Counted from the stretch's first letter, positions 42,786 to 57,000 are shown. The stretch is DNA of 64,000 nt from Acanthornis magna (GCA_036785705.1 JAWUZG010000001.1:992001-1056000); one strand, 5' to 3'. A program made the numbers and translations. Notes: generated by a model not told the origin, from the sequence alone.

Positions 42786-45394
42786 ACGAACCGTCACCTG
42801 GAGTGTACTTTCTTCTGGTAGGTGCCTCAGAGTTTATAATAATTCAGGCAACATCCTTGACATTAGTCAGAAATATTTACCATGCAGGGAGTTTCAGTTT
42901 CACTGTGATCACTTTATCTGAATACAAATCTGAACCCTCTGCACATCCTCAGACACAGCTCAGGACACGAAAATACCTTACCACCTAATCATGTTTTTCT
43001 CAGATTTTTTTTTTTTCACTGACAGGTTGTTGGTTTATTGCTTCCTAGGGCAGAAGAACAGTAATTTGGGTTTGTCCTTTGTTGTCATGGGTTTGGGGGT
43101 CAACATTGTCATCAGGGTCACTGGGACATGTGAACAGTCCCAGAACAGCTCCAAAGAGAAATCTTAGACATCCTAAAAGAGCTTTTCCATGGTCTGCGTC
43201 ACTAACTGGAAAGCTGGCAGCTGCTGAAGCTAGACCTGCAAGCCCCCAAGTTTCTTAGAAAGAGATTGGATCTAGAAATATTCCTGTGATCACAGAGTAG
43301 TAGCCTGGGTTTGGTCACTGCCTGGAGCAGATGTTTGAAAGAGATCATCCCAAATTCTTTCTACTGGATATGAACAGTGCAGGAATTCCCTATTACAGGT
43401 AAAGTTAGGCTCCAGTATAGAGTGACATCCCAGAGGGTGCATAGGTGAAGCTCAAGCATTCAGTTTTCATCACTGGTGGAAAATTCACTGGAAAATTTTA
43501 ACAAATCCTTGTTGAAAAATTCCGAAACTCCCACCCCATGAAAACATTGAGCAAATGAGCTGTCTCTCCTCTGAGCATGGAAAAGCCAACATTTCTAATG
43601 GCAATTTGTTACTGGAGTTTGTGTGCAGCTTCTTTGTTTATATTCACCCAGATGGGAAAAAAAACCAAAACAGAATAAAGCTATTGATTTTTAAAGTAAT
43701 CCTTTCTGTCAATACGAGCCAAGCAGGTTTTGACTTCAAACAATTTATAGAGGTTTGCACACCTCATTTCAAGTATCATGCCACGATCCTGCCTCCACAC
43801 TGCAAGTTATTTAATTAGACACATTAATCCACTAAGTGATGGCAAAATGTTTAGTAATGATGTCTAACCAGGGCATTTCAAGGGAATTTTGTTGTTTAAT
43901 TAGGAGATAATTGATGATAATGCAGAGAGTGCAGGGTTATAAAGGCTCCTGCATGTCAGTTGGGCTTGTGCTGAGCTCAATACAATGGCTTTTAAATGGC
44001 CTGTTCACATTAATTGCCATTATTATGGTACATAGATTTAAGAGTGGCCATTATTCACTCAAAAAAAAAAAAAAAAAAAAAGAGTGAGAGAGAGAAAATA
44101 AAAACCAGCTTTTCTATTAGATGTAAGGATAATGAAACTGTAAGGATAATGAAATGCACCTGGAAGGAGTGGAAAGGTGGTGAATTCACCAGCTGGCAAG
44201 GAATCAGCCACAGCGACACTGACTGAGGAATCAGCTCCAGGAGGGACCTTGGACATGGAACTGATGAGGCTTCACCTTTGTGGTGCTGTGAGTGTAGCTC
44301 TGATTTAGGAACCCGAACCCTCGTGAGGCTGTGGGATCCGTGTCTGTCCTTGGTGCTGAGCTCCATGGCTGTGTCACACCTGAGACGGTGGCTCCTGTCA
44401 AAGCCAAGGTCATCTTTTAGTCATTTCCACCATGGAAATAACTTTGGGTGATCTAAGCCCACCCAAAGCCAGTGCTTGCCCATTTGAAGGAAATCAGTTC
44501 TTGATCCCTCAGATCCCTGGAGATTTGGGAAAGGAAGGAGCATCCTGGTGGGCAAAGCCACAGCATTTGACTGTCAATGGGAAAAAAAACTGTGGTGGGC
44601 TTTGCTGAGAACAAGGAACTCAAGTGATTCCATCTTTTCCTGCCACAGTTCAGTGTCTTGGCTTCACTTCCACCCCTTGACCTGGCAGAGCTCAGCCACT
44701 GTTTGCTGCTGCCCTGCACCATTTGCCAAGTCAGAATACATGGGAGCTGAACTGGTGTTGTGATCCTGGCGTCAAAGAACACGCAGGAAAAGCAAATCTT
44801 CGTAGCTGTAACTCAAATCATCATCACGGCTTTTCTGCAGATCCCAGTCTTGCTAAAGATGAAAGTTTGTCAGCCCTACTTTGCCTGGGTGGACTGAAAT
44901 GGGTGGTGTTTTTCTCCTCTCACTTCAGTTATCTTCCTGTGAGGAGGCTGCTGGAGCTTCGTGGTTGTCACTGGAGCCCCAGTCAATAGCCAGTGGAATT
45001 TAAAGTGCAATTTAATTGACTTAATGTGGACATTCACTTCAGAGGGGGATAAACTGCACCATGAACAGCATTGATTGTCTGCCTTCTTGACACATGCAAT
45101 CAAGCTTAATCCTCCTACCATACAATCTATTTCACCATCTCATTCTTTTTACCACTAGAAAGACAATTTTTCATTAGCATGCAATCCAAATCCATCATGA
45201 TAAGCCTCTGACTTCTTATCCTGTGATGCAGAACTCTAAAAACCATGAGTGCTATTGAGACAACATATGAAAGATGATGGTCTTTTCTAACACAAGAACA
45301 CCAAATTACCATCAAATTATATGAAAGAAATAGGTTCAGACAAACGTGCAGGTACAGTTCTTCAAGCAGCACGCAAGGCTTGTAATTAAGTTGT
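42786..45394. other. Intergenic stretch with AT-rich candidate regulatory block
   Basis: No gene recognised. It contains an A22 run at 44060-44081. Bases 43820-44050 are repeat-free and rich in TAATTA-type and TTTAAT motifs, which is typical of, but not proof of, conserved enhancers. Confidence 0.5.
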
Positions 45395-45490
45395 GAAACC
45401 TCTCAGTGGAGGATGTTGTGACCACTGAAAGCTTAGGCAGGTTCAAAAAGCACTTAGACAAACACACTGACAAAAATCTGTGGAGGGTTA
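45395..45490 (+). mobile_element. Probable old CR1 fragment
   Basis: ctctcagtggaggatgttgtg, ggttcaaaaagcacttagac and aaacacactgacaaaa resemble the sense CR1 region just before the 3'UTR. Diverged and short. Confidence 0.5.
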
Positions 45491-48400
45491 TTAAATTCCA
45501 GGAGAACCTCTCAGGTTTAGGAAGTCTTGGAAATGCAAGTTCCTGGAGGCTGAAAATATCAAAAGTGTGTTTAGCTTATTGTAATTATTTTTAGTTCATT
45601 TGGCATTAGTAACTTTCAGAGACTGGACACCTTCTTCCCTGCACTGAATTTGTCTTGTCTTAACACTAAATTCCTCCAACGCATTCTACTTTTCCTTGAA
45701 GGTGATGCTTTCTTAGCCCCTGAGGTCTTTTTTTGCCATCCTTTCACATTCCATACCTTTCTCAAAGAGCAGGCTCCAACCTGGACCTCCATGGGTACCA
45801 AGCCAACACCACAAACAACAGGTTTGCCTCACCTTCTATGTTTGATTTTTTTTTTTTCCCGTCTGTACTGTCACCTTCACACCCCAAAGTGTTGTTTCCT
45901 TCTCGTATAAATATTTCTTGTAAGCTGACACAGGCTGGTGTAAATCTATGGTGTGTAAATCTATGTGATATAACAACATCTGCTCTGCCAGTGTGCTGAT
46001 GGGGGAGGAGAGAGCAGGATTTGAAGTCCTGAAAAGTGAATTTTCCAGGCAAATCCATTCCTGGGAAGATGTGGCCATCCACCTCCAGTTGTCCTCACCA
46101 CGTATCACTTCATCTCTGGTAAAAGTGGCTGGTGCCCTGGGAAAGAAATGTCAATTATGTGGGGAAAGAAATGCCAATTATGTGGGGAAAGACCCAGTAG
46201 ATTGGTACAGCACATCAGCAATGAATTCTTTCAGCTGAGAAAGACCCAATGAATGAACTCCTGATCACTGAATTTATCAGGTGCCCGTGGGTCCCAACCT
46301 GCTGTGCTTGCTGGGCTCATCAGAGGCCCTGGGTGCTGGGATCTCTGTGTTAATATTATTTCTTTGTTCTTTTGTTCAGCCAGGTCTCAAGCTTGGAGAT
46401 CTTGACAGTGCATGAGGTGTAAGATCTAGACCCAGACTCGAATTTTTAAGCTTGGGGCCATTTTTTAGAAATGAGACAGATGTAATTTGCATACACCATC
46501 TTGTTTAAAAATGGTATGATCCTTTGAATTAGCACAGGTCTAATGAGGAACATTTATTTCAGGATACTATCTAATAATTCCCAACTTTATTTTATAGAAG
46601 ATATTGTATTCCAACAAATGCCCTCTATAGAAGCATTGCCTTCCGGTGCTTCTGAAATCCTTCAGTAGGTGGAATCTGATTATCAGGAAAAAATATGTAA
46701 AATATGCAAAGGTTAGAGCAGACAGTTGTTTTGAGGTATTTTCAGATCTGAACATCTTGATCCTGGTGATAATTGGTATTCAGACATGCTATGTTTACTA
46801 AAGGAAAGCTTAAAATAGAAGTTAGTAAAATGCTTTGCTTTAGGGATTTGCTGGCTGGCTGTGAAGTGCCAGGCTGCTCTTTAACTTTCCTTGGCATTTA
46901 CAGGCTCAGCACTTGCTGCATTGCACTGAAATGTCACATTCTCAGCAGAAAATGGAGATGATTTTGTGGTGCCTGGACTGTGAGGGTGCCAGAGTGCTGT
47001 TCTGTTTAGGTGTCTGGTGCAATTTTAGGTGTACGTGTCCAGAAAGGCACAGGTCCTATGGATCCAGCCTCACCTGAATGTCTCAGGTGTCCTCAGGTGG
47101 TTCCAGGCATCTAAGTTCAGTGAAAAAAGCCCTGCCTCTTTCTCATGAGAATTCCATTCGTTAATGATTGCTTTAGGAGCATTTCACTGAAACAGAAACA
47201 TAAAGAAGGTAATAAAAACATGGTTCATGTTCTTCATTGAAATTATCAACTCCTGGTGTTTTCCCACATTTTTTGGTTCTAGCCTGTCATCACTAGTTTT
47301 TAGAGAATCTTGGAAGGGAATGACACAAACTCCCTGAGACAAAGGCTCCCTGATGCTCTGTGAATATGCAGGGTCTGCCTTGGGTTCACATGTCCCTCAC
47401 ACCTTCCAGTCTTACACCTGCAGCTGGAAATAAATTTGTTTCCTCGGGTGTCAACCGAAGTCTTGCAGCACAATTTTCCTGGAAGGCAAAAAAATTCATC
47501 GACCAATTCTGTGACATTCAAACGAAGCTCTTAGCCATGTCTGGTGAAGATAACATCCTGCCTTCTTCTATGTTTTCACCCACAATTTCTACCACGATCT
47601 TTCATGATTGGCCTCCTCCCACATTCTAGCCGAGCACACTGCCTCCTTCCTCTCCCCAAAAATCAGCCAGCCTGTCCCCTGCTAAAAAAAAAAAGAATAT
47701 TTGATGTTGGTGAGGGATTTGTTTTAGACAGGGGAAGCTGTGGGATGTCCTGGTGCTGGCAGACAGCACGAGAGCTGCCAAAAGGGGATTTTGGGGCTGT
47801 TCCCTGTAAACACTCTCTGCACTGCTGTCCCACAAAAACAGAGATGGTAATTGTATTTGGTATGTACAGAATGATTTCTAAATTTTCAGTCAACTTGATC
47901 ACAATTAGAGTTGGACTTTTAAAAATTAGCACATGAATTAATGTCAAGGTCTGTTCCCTAAGGACATTTCAACAGAATCCTGAAAAGATGATATGAAAAG
48001 CAGTCCAAAGTCATGTAATTGTACACGCGGTGTACATGTATCCCCCATAAAACTGTGTGGCTTAAGGTGTTGCACAGGGGATGATGTGGGGGATAAAGCA
48101 CCCAGCTCAGGAAATCTGGGGTCTTCTTCCCTTCAACAGCACAGAGCAAGACCCCTGCCTCAGTTTCCCCCTTTCCCATTTCCCCCTTTCCCCCAGAAAC
48201 AGAATGCATCGCTGGGGTGGGTTATTCCAGACCTGATGGTTTAAGGAGAAAAGAAGTAATTCCATGAATTTCCTGTGGATTTGCTGTAGGGGACTGGTTT
48301 CTTTCAGCCACTTCCAGAGTTCAAGGAGCAGCACAGAGGTTTTGCCTGTGAGGATTCTCCAAGGTCTGATAAGGGCTGTGTTTACAACTACAACTTTTGT

Positions 48401-49839
48401 AGATGGGGATGGGTCTGTGTCTTTCTGTGAAATGTGAAATTCTTAGAGCCCTCAGTCTGATCTTCAAATGGACCCAAAGGTATGCAGCAAGGGATACACT
48501 CAAGATGTGGCTCCACAAGCCCCATTTTTATATGGAATGAGGCTGGGGCATGGCTCCAAGCACTGCTCCAGAGTATTTATTGCCCTGTGAGTCTGGGACA
48601 CAGCAAAGATACCTTCCTCAGCCATGTCCAACACTGAAATAAATCCCAGAGGTGCCTTTGCAGGCCAGGAAAAATCATATCAAACTGAGAAATGGAACAC
48701 TGATCTGATTGTGAGAATGAATTGTTTCCACTGCTGCAGTATTACAGGTCCCCTTGTGAGGCTGAAATAAAAAACAGCTGCCCAGGACCATGGGTCTGTC
48801 TGAAGGAAGAAAAATGTTTGTATGGCCAAAATGTAGCACATGTAGAAATGGCTGGAAACACAGGAGGATAACATTTAAAAAATAGCAGCGGCTTGGAAGA
48901 AGGAGCTGGGAGTCAACTTCAACTCCTAACAGAGTCTGCAGACCACAGGTAGGGAAATAAAAGGTATTTTCTGCTGTAGAATGGCCTCACCAAGGTTTTT
49001 TCTTGACCAGAATCTGGTCTCTACCAGACAACAGCTGAAGTTGTTGCTCTGTGGAGAAACACATAAAATGTTTATTAATACCTTTCCAAACCAGGCACTG
49101 TTTGCCTGTCCTGGGAATGTTCCTGGCTATGTCCACACTACGTTGGCCCTGCTTCTTCTCCATGACATTTTTTATGTTCCCGTGGTTCTGAGATGTCCCT
49201 TTAGGGTTTTGTTTCCAGGCCAAGGTCACAAAAATAAGGCTGCAGTGGAGCCCTATAGACTTGTGCTTCAGAGAGGGAATTTGCCAGCAAATGTTTTATC
49301 CCTGGGGATGTGGCATGAGGATCTCTTGGTGGCCATGAAGCTAACAAGCAGCAGCCCATCCCTTGAGCTTATTCCCTGTCCTTTTTTAATTTTTACACCG
49401 TCTGCCGAGCCAGGAGAGATGCTGTGGGAGTGCTCTTTGCAGTTTGATGTCAAACAAGGGAAAACCATTTAGGAGCAGGATAGAGGTGTGATAGACCCTT
49501 CTTGTACTCCTCAGCCACCTCCTCAGTCTGGAAGTGAGTCCAAGGTGATTTTTTTTATCATCTTTGTCATCTTTCTCTGCACCTTTCTTGAGCTGTAAAG
49601 CAAAGCTCTCTCTTTCATGTTTTTTTTACAAGTGAGTAAACACATGACCTGAAAGACATATTTACAGAGAAAATCTCCTTAATGTATTATTCATTTGACT
49701 TTTTACTAGAAGTGTTTCTGTAGCCCTGATGTCCTGAGGATATCAGTAACATGAGGTTTGTAGAGAGAGGTAATGTTTTTATTAGCGCAATGGATAGATT
49801 TTAAAGGTGGAAAAAAAAAATCAAGTTGTGGACATATTT
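45491..49839. other. Intergenic stretch, nothing recognised
   Basis: Apart from a short tandem duplication of ggggaaagaaatgycaattatgt (46140-46190) and poly-A/T runs (45847-45859, 47685-47695) I see no repeat family, RNA gene or exon. The ORF at 48981-49472 (163 codons) contains no domain I know. Confidence 0.65.
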
Positions 49840-50355
49840 CTTGGGTTTGGCTGGGATAGAGTTGTTTTTTCTTTCTAGTAGCTGGTACAGGGTTGGGTTT
49901 TGGATTTAGGATGAGTGAATAACGCACTGATGTTTTAGTTGTTGCTGAGCACTAAGTCAGGGACTCCTTGCAGGGAGGAGGCAAGGGGGGCACAAGGAGG
50001 TGGGAGGGGGCACAGTCAGGACAGGTGACCCAAACAGGTGAGCCAAAAGGGATATTCCAGAGCCTACAGCAACTCTCTGAACACTAAAACTGGAGGGAAT
50101 TGTCTGGGTGGTGGCAGCTGCTGCTCCAGCACGTGCCGGACATCTGTCAGTAAGTGGTGACGATTGCAGTGTGCATCACTCGTTTTGTATATTCTCTTAT
50201 CATCACTATTATTATTTTCCCTCCCTTTTCTGTCCTATTAAAATGTGTTTATCTTAAGCATTACTTTTATCCTTTTTCTGATTCTCTCCCCCATCCCTCC
50301 GAGGGTGAGTGAACGAGCAGCTCTGTTCAGTTCCCTGCCAGGTTAAACCACCACC
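49840..50355 (+). mobile_element. Solo LTR of an avian ERVL-type endogenous retrovirus
   Basis: Begins near ttgggtttggctgggataga and carries gtagctggtacagggttggg, aaagggatattcca, a polyadenylation-like attaaa at 50237, gattctctcccccatccct, gagtgagtgaacgagcagc-like sequence and the end ggttaaaccaccac. This layout is the one I know from bird ERVL LTRs. No gag, pol or env remains on either side, so it is a solo LTR or fragment. Ends are approximate. Confidence 0.8.
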
Positions 50356-51039
50356 AACACAGAAGCCCACCTTAAAACCCTTTTAAGAATGTCGTTTGTG
50401 AGTACAAACTATTCTATATTCCAGCTTCTATCTGGAGTCATACTAGATTTGACAACTTTCTCCAACATTGCTTTTTCTTTTTTTTTTTTAACATAGAAAA
50501 GAAGCTCAATGCAAAGGTTAAAAGCTGTGCAATGTTGTTGGCTACTAAGCTAATTAACCTCCTACTCTTGTCAATACAAGCTGCTGGGATGGTTCATGCC
50601 TTTCATTGACAGGCTGATGTATTTTGGGTCGCCATTAACCTCTTCTCATGCATTTACTGAGCCAGAAAAGATTGCCTGCGTCAAAATGAGTGTCCATTTG
50701 AAAATTTATACTGATTTTACTCTGTTGATTCCACTTTGCGCCTTCAACAGTGTCATAGTGGCATCCTCATGCTGACCAGTTTAGACCTGTGGATCTACAT
50801 TGTTGAGCATTAAAGGGTGATGAGATAAATGCATGTCATGCTCTAAGAATGCCATGTTGGAAGATAAACAAATAGAATTAATGGCATTTTAAAATACAGT
50901 GAATAAATATCCACAGCACATGAATCTGCTTAAAGTGCACATTGCTTGGTGATAAGATTCCACTTTGGCTTTTTTTTTCTGATGTTTGGGATCAGTTATT
51001 ATTGTATGCTATATCAAAACTTCTTGAAAGAACCTGCTC
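50356..51039. other. Unique intergenic block, candidate conserved element
   Basis: Repeat-free sequence between an LTR and a CR1. 50500-50960 has dense homeodomain-like cores (taattaacc, cattaa) and no long ORF. Function is not shown. Confidence 0.35.
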
Positions 51040-51130
51040 TGGTGGAAGGTGTCCCTGCCCATGGCAGGGGCTTGGAACTGAAAGATCTTTAAGGTCCCTT
51101 CCAGCCCAAACCATTCTGTGATTCTATGAT
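51040..51130 (+). mobile_element. CR1 LINE 3' fragment
   Basis: ctggtggaaggtgtccctgc, aaagatctttaaggtccctt and ccattctgtgattctatgat: sense CR1 end. Confidence 0.93.
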
Positions 51131-53714
51131 CATAAACCTTTCAAAAGTGAAAAACTCCATCTGGTTTTACCAGCCTACCCCACAGCTTTCACTACAGAGA
51201 TTTCTAGAATGGATGACATCACTGAAAAAGACTTTAATTGTCCTGATTTTTCAGGATGAGGACCAACCCTGCCATTCGTTCCACCAACCCTGCTCCAGGG
51301 ATGGGAATATCTGGTGGAACCAGAGCAGCAGGCAGGAAGAGAGAGCAGGATCTGAAAGGCAGCACAACACTCAGCTTGGTGCTCTGTGCTGCTTCCAGGG
51401 CTGCTGTAACAGATCAGTCTCGGTGGCTGCAATTCCCTTGGGTTCCTGCGAGTTCCTGAATCATCCTGAGATATTAAATTAAGCAAAATAAACAAAGGGG
51501 ATAGGAACAGAAGAGGAAAGCAAAATATTAGGGAAATACTTTCAACCAAATCTTAGTTTGTGGCTTGAACAGTAAAAATCCAGCCAGGCTGGATGCAATG
51601 GCCAAACCCCACTGAAACAGGTTCCACGAAAAGGAAAAGGCTGCTGGTTTAGTGGAGGCTGGGAAACTTGTGTTAAAAGGCTGGGCCACTGAGGTGTCAT
51701 CTTCCCTTTGACTGTAGCGTGGGCCAGGTGGGCTCCAATGTGTTTTTTGAGGCCAGAGGATGGTAACAAAGATCGGGGTGTAGGGAACATGGCCTTGGAA
51801 ATAAATTGAGGATGTTCAGATCAAGAGAAGTGAGCAGGAAAGCAGAATACACCAACTCCTTTCAAATAAATCAACAGAAGCAAAGAAAGAGGTGTCTCTC
51901 CTCTCTGTGTCTGCTGAGGACAAGATATTTTGGCCTGAAATTTAGGAATGGCCTCAAACAATGCTGGCGTGTAACTGGAGGAAGGTGACATTGGTAATTT
52001 AGGGAATTGCTGATGTCCCAGGTAGCAGCAGATTGCTGAGTGAGCTGAGCTGTGGATTTCTGCTCTGGATCCAAACTGGATAAATCAGACCTGGGCTTAT
52101 GCAAAAGCCATGTAGATTCTGCTCCCAGGTCCTGCAGGATGTGGGGCCATCAAGTCCTTAAAACTGACCCCGTGGGCAAACAGCCAAATGCAAATCTTTC
52201 CCTTTAATTTATTTGTTTTTTCATGCCTCAGGTCATAGGATTAGGTCAGCGTTGCTTATATTCCCTGTCCTGCAAAATGCAATCAAGATGAAGCCAACCT
52301 CGAAATCAATCCCCCTCATGAGGAGTCTTTGAGGGACACATTTTCCATGAGAGAGTCAAGGGTTACAGATGCTACAAAGGAAGAAGAAAGAATATTTAAA
52401 AGAATAAAGGAGTTTTTACAGCAGCCTCAAGTTACACCACGTGAAGTTAAAAAAAAAAATAGTGCTCCCAGCTGAAAAGCCTGGGAATAAATGAAACTAA
52501 AATAAACCTCTTCAGCTTCATGCACAGAGGATTATTATTCTTTTCTCCATTGCTATACTTTCATGTTGGTGTAACTCCAAATAATTCATTTGTGTTACTT
52601 CTGTTTGTGCCAGATTTGGGGAGAAGAGATTCAGACCCAAGCCCTGGGTTAATGATTGACTCATCTTTTCCAATACGAAGAGAAAATCAGTGAATTGAGT
52701 TTCTATGGCTAAATCTGGATTTCAAACTGCATAAATTAAATATATATACACACATTTATATGCATACACATATATGTGTGTTTGCATGTGTATGGATCTC
52801 TACTTTTTTTTGAATTTCGCTAAAAACACATTGAATCCTGGGGTTTTTTGACAGACTCTTGAAATGCACCACTTAAAAAGAATTTATGTTTGAGGCAGAT
52901 CTCAAATGTGAAATTTTGAAGATTGTTTGACAGCATGACATGCCAAAATAAAACAGATGATGCAATTTCTAAAATAGACTGGATAATGGCACATCCTGGT
53001 AACCTATTATTCATGTAGGGTTTTGTTTAAATGTGGATATTCTTCTCATTTTTTTTTTTTTATTTTTATTTTTATGCAATAATTCAAGGGAAGGCTGTTT
53101 TCCAGCACATTTCTACAGAAATATGAGGATCAATTCAGACTTCAGCTGTTTGGATTTATAAATCAGGCCTGAAGCTCATGAACACCACATAACCTTAAAA
53201 AAGGAAGAAAGATGTTTCTTGGAATGAATGTTGCCATTATTTATGTGTCCACAAGCTTACTGAAATAAAACTGTGCAAATGTTTGCAGGGTAGGACTATT
53301 AATTAAATAAGAAGTAATATGGGGTAATGTATTACACACTGCCTTGCTGTCAGAGTATCACTTTCTGTCTCCCTTTGACAGCAAGTGCTTAAGGGGAAAA
53401 AATGGTGCCTTATTATATATTCTTCCTTTGTGAAAAAGGATCTGCACTAAAGGCAATTATTTCCCTAAAACATCGAAGGGTTTTTGCTGTGATGTGCATT
53501 CCCTGGCTCCAATGACAGGAACAGGACTGGCAGTAATGGGTTTAAACTCCAGCAAAGTGGGAATTAAAGCGCACATTGGGGATGTTTCATCACAGGGGAC
53601 CAAGACAATCTGACCAGGTGCGTTGGAGATGCTCCTTCTCTTGAGGTTTGAAGAACAGATCAGGTGAACCTGCACTCGTACAAAAACTTGTGGGAGAGCT
53701 CAGTGAGGAATTAA
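51131..53714. other. Intergenic stretch, nothing recognised
   Basis: Contains a TA/CA microsatellite (52738-52795) and T/A-rich runs near 52446 and 53051-53075. No gene or repeat family recognised. Confidence 0.65.
52738..52795. repeat. TA/CA/TG microsatellite
   Basis: aaatatatatacacacattta followed by catacacatatatgtgtg; alternating purine-pyrimidine sequence with partial self-complementarity. Confidence 0.75.
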
Positions 53715-54000
53715 GCAAGGTCAGGCAGTGACAGGACAAGGGGGGAATGGCTTCAAACTGAAAGAGGGGAGGTTAAAATTAGAAATTGGGAAGAAATTTT
53801 TGCTGTGATGGTGCTGAGGCCCTGGCGCAGGCTGCCCAGAGAAGCTGTGGCTGCCCCTGGATCCCTGGAATGTCCAAGGCCAGGCTGGACAGGGCTTGCA
53901 GCAGCCTGGGACAGTGGGAGGTGTCCCTGCCCGTGGAAGAGGTTGGAATGAGATGATTTTAAGGTTCCTCCCAACCCAACCCACTCTGTGATCCCATGCT
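53715..54000 (+). mobile_element. CR1 LINE 3' segment (about 285 bp)
   Basis: gcagtgacaggacaaggggg, ggcttcaaactgaaagagg, gcaggctgcccagagaagct, ggctgcccctggatccctgg, aaggccaggctggacaggg and the end ccactctgtgatcccatg: sense CR1. Confidence 0.95.
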
Positions 54001-57000
54001 TTAGAGAACTGAAAGAGGAAGGGTTGATCCCCCTCTGGAATGGAAGAGATTATCTAAAATCTTAATTTACTGTGATTCTGTGATTTCTCTGGACACACTC
54101 ACATGCCCTCTGTGTTTAGATATAGATTTTTCTGTGAATATTTGTGTACAGCACAAACAAGAGCAATTACTGTAGATAGGAACCACAGTAGGTTTCAGTG
54201 GGCCACATAAGGTTTCAATCCACGTCACATTTAATGGAAATTATGCATCTGAGTTGCAGACCAACCAACACCACAGAAAATAAAAACGTTTGCAGACTGT
54301 CTGTACATCTGGACGTTGTATTAAGAAAAGTTTTAATTCCAATTAATGTAACAAAATTTTGCTGCTAGTTGTGAGCAGTGAATCCTAAGGTCAAAATCCT
54401 AAAACGGGTAATATTTAACTTGTCTAAAGTTAAACGGGACAAAGGAGCACTGCATGAAAAATCTACTGCAGTATGTAAATGACTCATGTGCTTTCTGAGC
54501 TTTATAAAGTTTCTCTCCTGACAATGAGAGAGAGTTTCTCCTTTTTGATCTTATTATGGTGAGTGATGTTCTGTTTCAGGAAGATGGGCACTGGAGAGGA
54601 AGTAGCAGCATTAAACAGGTCACCAGCGCTGAGGTCACACTGAAATTGTCATTGAAATAGATTGACCATGAAATGTCCGAGATTTGTCCTCTTGGAGTCA
54701 AACTCATTCTTGCTGAACTTGTCTGGAGAGCCAGAGTTCAAATCCTGGACATCAAGGCAAAAAGTAGGAACCTGAGCAGTCCTCTTAGGACAGGACTTTC
54801 AGAAATACTTTGAAGCTGCTGATAGATTTTTGTGAGTGTATGATAGGGACAAACTTCAACAGAGGCTGAGTGTCAACTCCTGAAAATGAGGCTTTCTTGA
54901 AATTCTTAGCTGAGCACCCAAAAATGAAGCTTCCCTGAGCACTGGCAGCTTATCAGATCTTGGGAGATGCGCTGGAGGAGAATCCTTGTGAAGATTAACT
55001 CTGCAGGGATTGAGGAGCTGGGAATGAAGGAACAAAACTCTTCTCAACTTTGCAAACTTTTGAGACCTCTTCTGGCCTTGATTTATTGTCTGACAGGGCT
55101 GGCAGGCAGCTCAAACATTATTCCAGCAGCAGTCTCATGCACGTGTGTATTGAACACAGCAGCAGAAGTCAGGCCATGAATCTCATTTCACAAGACAGTA
55201 ACGAGCCAATCAATACACCAAGTGAGTTTTACACGTTTTTCCCAACAATGGGAGCCTTTATCCTGGAATCAATATTCCTGGATGAGCACAGAGATGTAGC
55301 CCCATCACAGCTACAGAAAACCACCAGGTACGAGCAAGACACCTCAGTAGTTCTAAATAATGGGAGCAAAGAGCCTTGCACTTGGAAAGCTCTGGTTTGT
55401 CAAGCTCCCATGAACTGAAAAATGTGGAAACACAAGCAATCAATCAGGAGCAGCTAATGTATGGCAACACAGTAATCCTCAGGTGTGAAACAGCTGGAAC
55501 TCAGCCCCTGGAGAAAGCAGGGCCCTGGCACAACCCTTGGGAGCGATGAATGAACATTTAATGGTGTAAGGAGTAAACAAAAGTAATGAAAAGGAGTAAT
55601 GCACTGCCTGGAAGATGAGCCTAGATAGAAACACTCAATGAACTGCATCTTTAGGGGGAGAGGAGAGCCATTGCTTCATTTTACATCACCAAGTTAAGCA
55701 TGCCACAGCAAGGGAAACATTTCTGACAACAGCTGGCTGCAAAACACTTCACGCTTTTAATGTTTTCCAGCTAATTCAGGCAGAGGAAGTTAACAATGAA
55801 AGTGTGCAGCAGGGGTGGAAGGAGTACTGCACTCCACAGCAAGATCCTTTAAACCAGCTATTACCAAAAAAACCCTGAAGACACAGAAGACTTTATGATT
55901 GATCTAAGACTGAAGAAATTCTTGCTTCGTGGGAGGCTAGATTCCTTTGTAGGAGCTCAGAGAGTGATGGTAATCAGGAACTAAATCATGAGAAAGAGAA
56001 AAGTATTGGTAGATTGAGAATTCACCCTTGGCAATGTGGTTAGGACACATTAAGGAAAAACTGGGGGACACAGCCAGAGCTGTAACACCTGAGCTTGACA
56101 TCATGAACCGCCACAAGCAGCTGAGGATGTGATAAGGGCCTTCCAGTGCCATCAACACAGATTAAATGCCTATAAATCCTTCCAAGAAGCTGCGTAAGGA
56201 CAAGAGTTCAAGTCAAACCAACAGTAGGGCAGAGCAAGACTTGCTGTTCATAGACCTTCTGTAGTTGGGGCTTTATTTTCAGTACCTCTTTATGGATTTT
56301 CCTCCTACCAGTTAATCTGGTCTCTTTTTGCACACCAGGCACCTTTTCAATATTTACCACATTCCAGGGGCAGAACTACATGCCTTGTCCTCCTTTACCA
56401 CTATCACCACCACCAACAGCGCAGGTATTGCCCAGGAGACCTGAAAAGAGAGTGACTCCAGAGTCTCACTGAACTGCTGAACCAAACTCCAACAGACAAT
56501 GAATATTTCTGCTCATTTCAAGTTCTGCTTTCTGTTGTGATTGACTATCGGTACTCTCATTCTTTTATTGGCATCATGGACATATAGGCCTGGGAAGGGA
56601 ATTGAGCAGAACTGTGTTTCTAAGAGGTGAAGAAGAGCTTTAACCTCCCAGGTGCCCCTCCAGCAGCAAAGAAAAGGAGTTCAGGTTGAGTTAAGAAACA
56701 GAGCCAGGACAGTTATAAACATCTTGGCTCAGTAGATGAAATCAATAAAATAAAAATACGGGAGGGGAGTGAGAGAGTATTTCCGAGAAGCAAGGTGTTG
56801 AGGGGTGTTCTCTGGAAATCAACAAAGCGGCCCAGAGAAGGTCTCTTTAAGTCAGGTTGAAATGTTTTGCTCCTCACAGGTTCAGTGGTTTCTTTTATTT
56901 CCCCTGTATTTAACCCCCTGACTGTTCGTGTTAATTCCTCAGAGCAAACAGGCTGCTCAAAGTCCCAACATTTCATTTTTACAGAAGCAGAAATACAAAG

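Noticed and set aside
48981..49472. 163-codon plus-strand ORF
   Set aside because: No recognisable domain; isolated in intergenic DNA.
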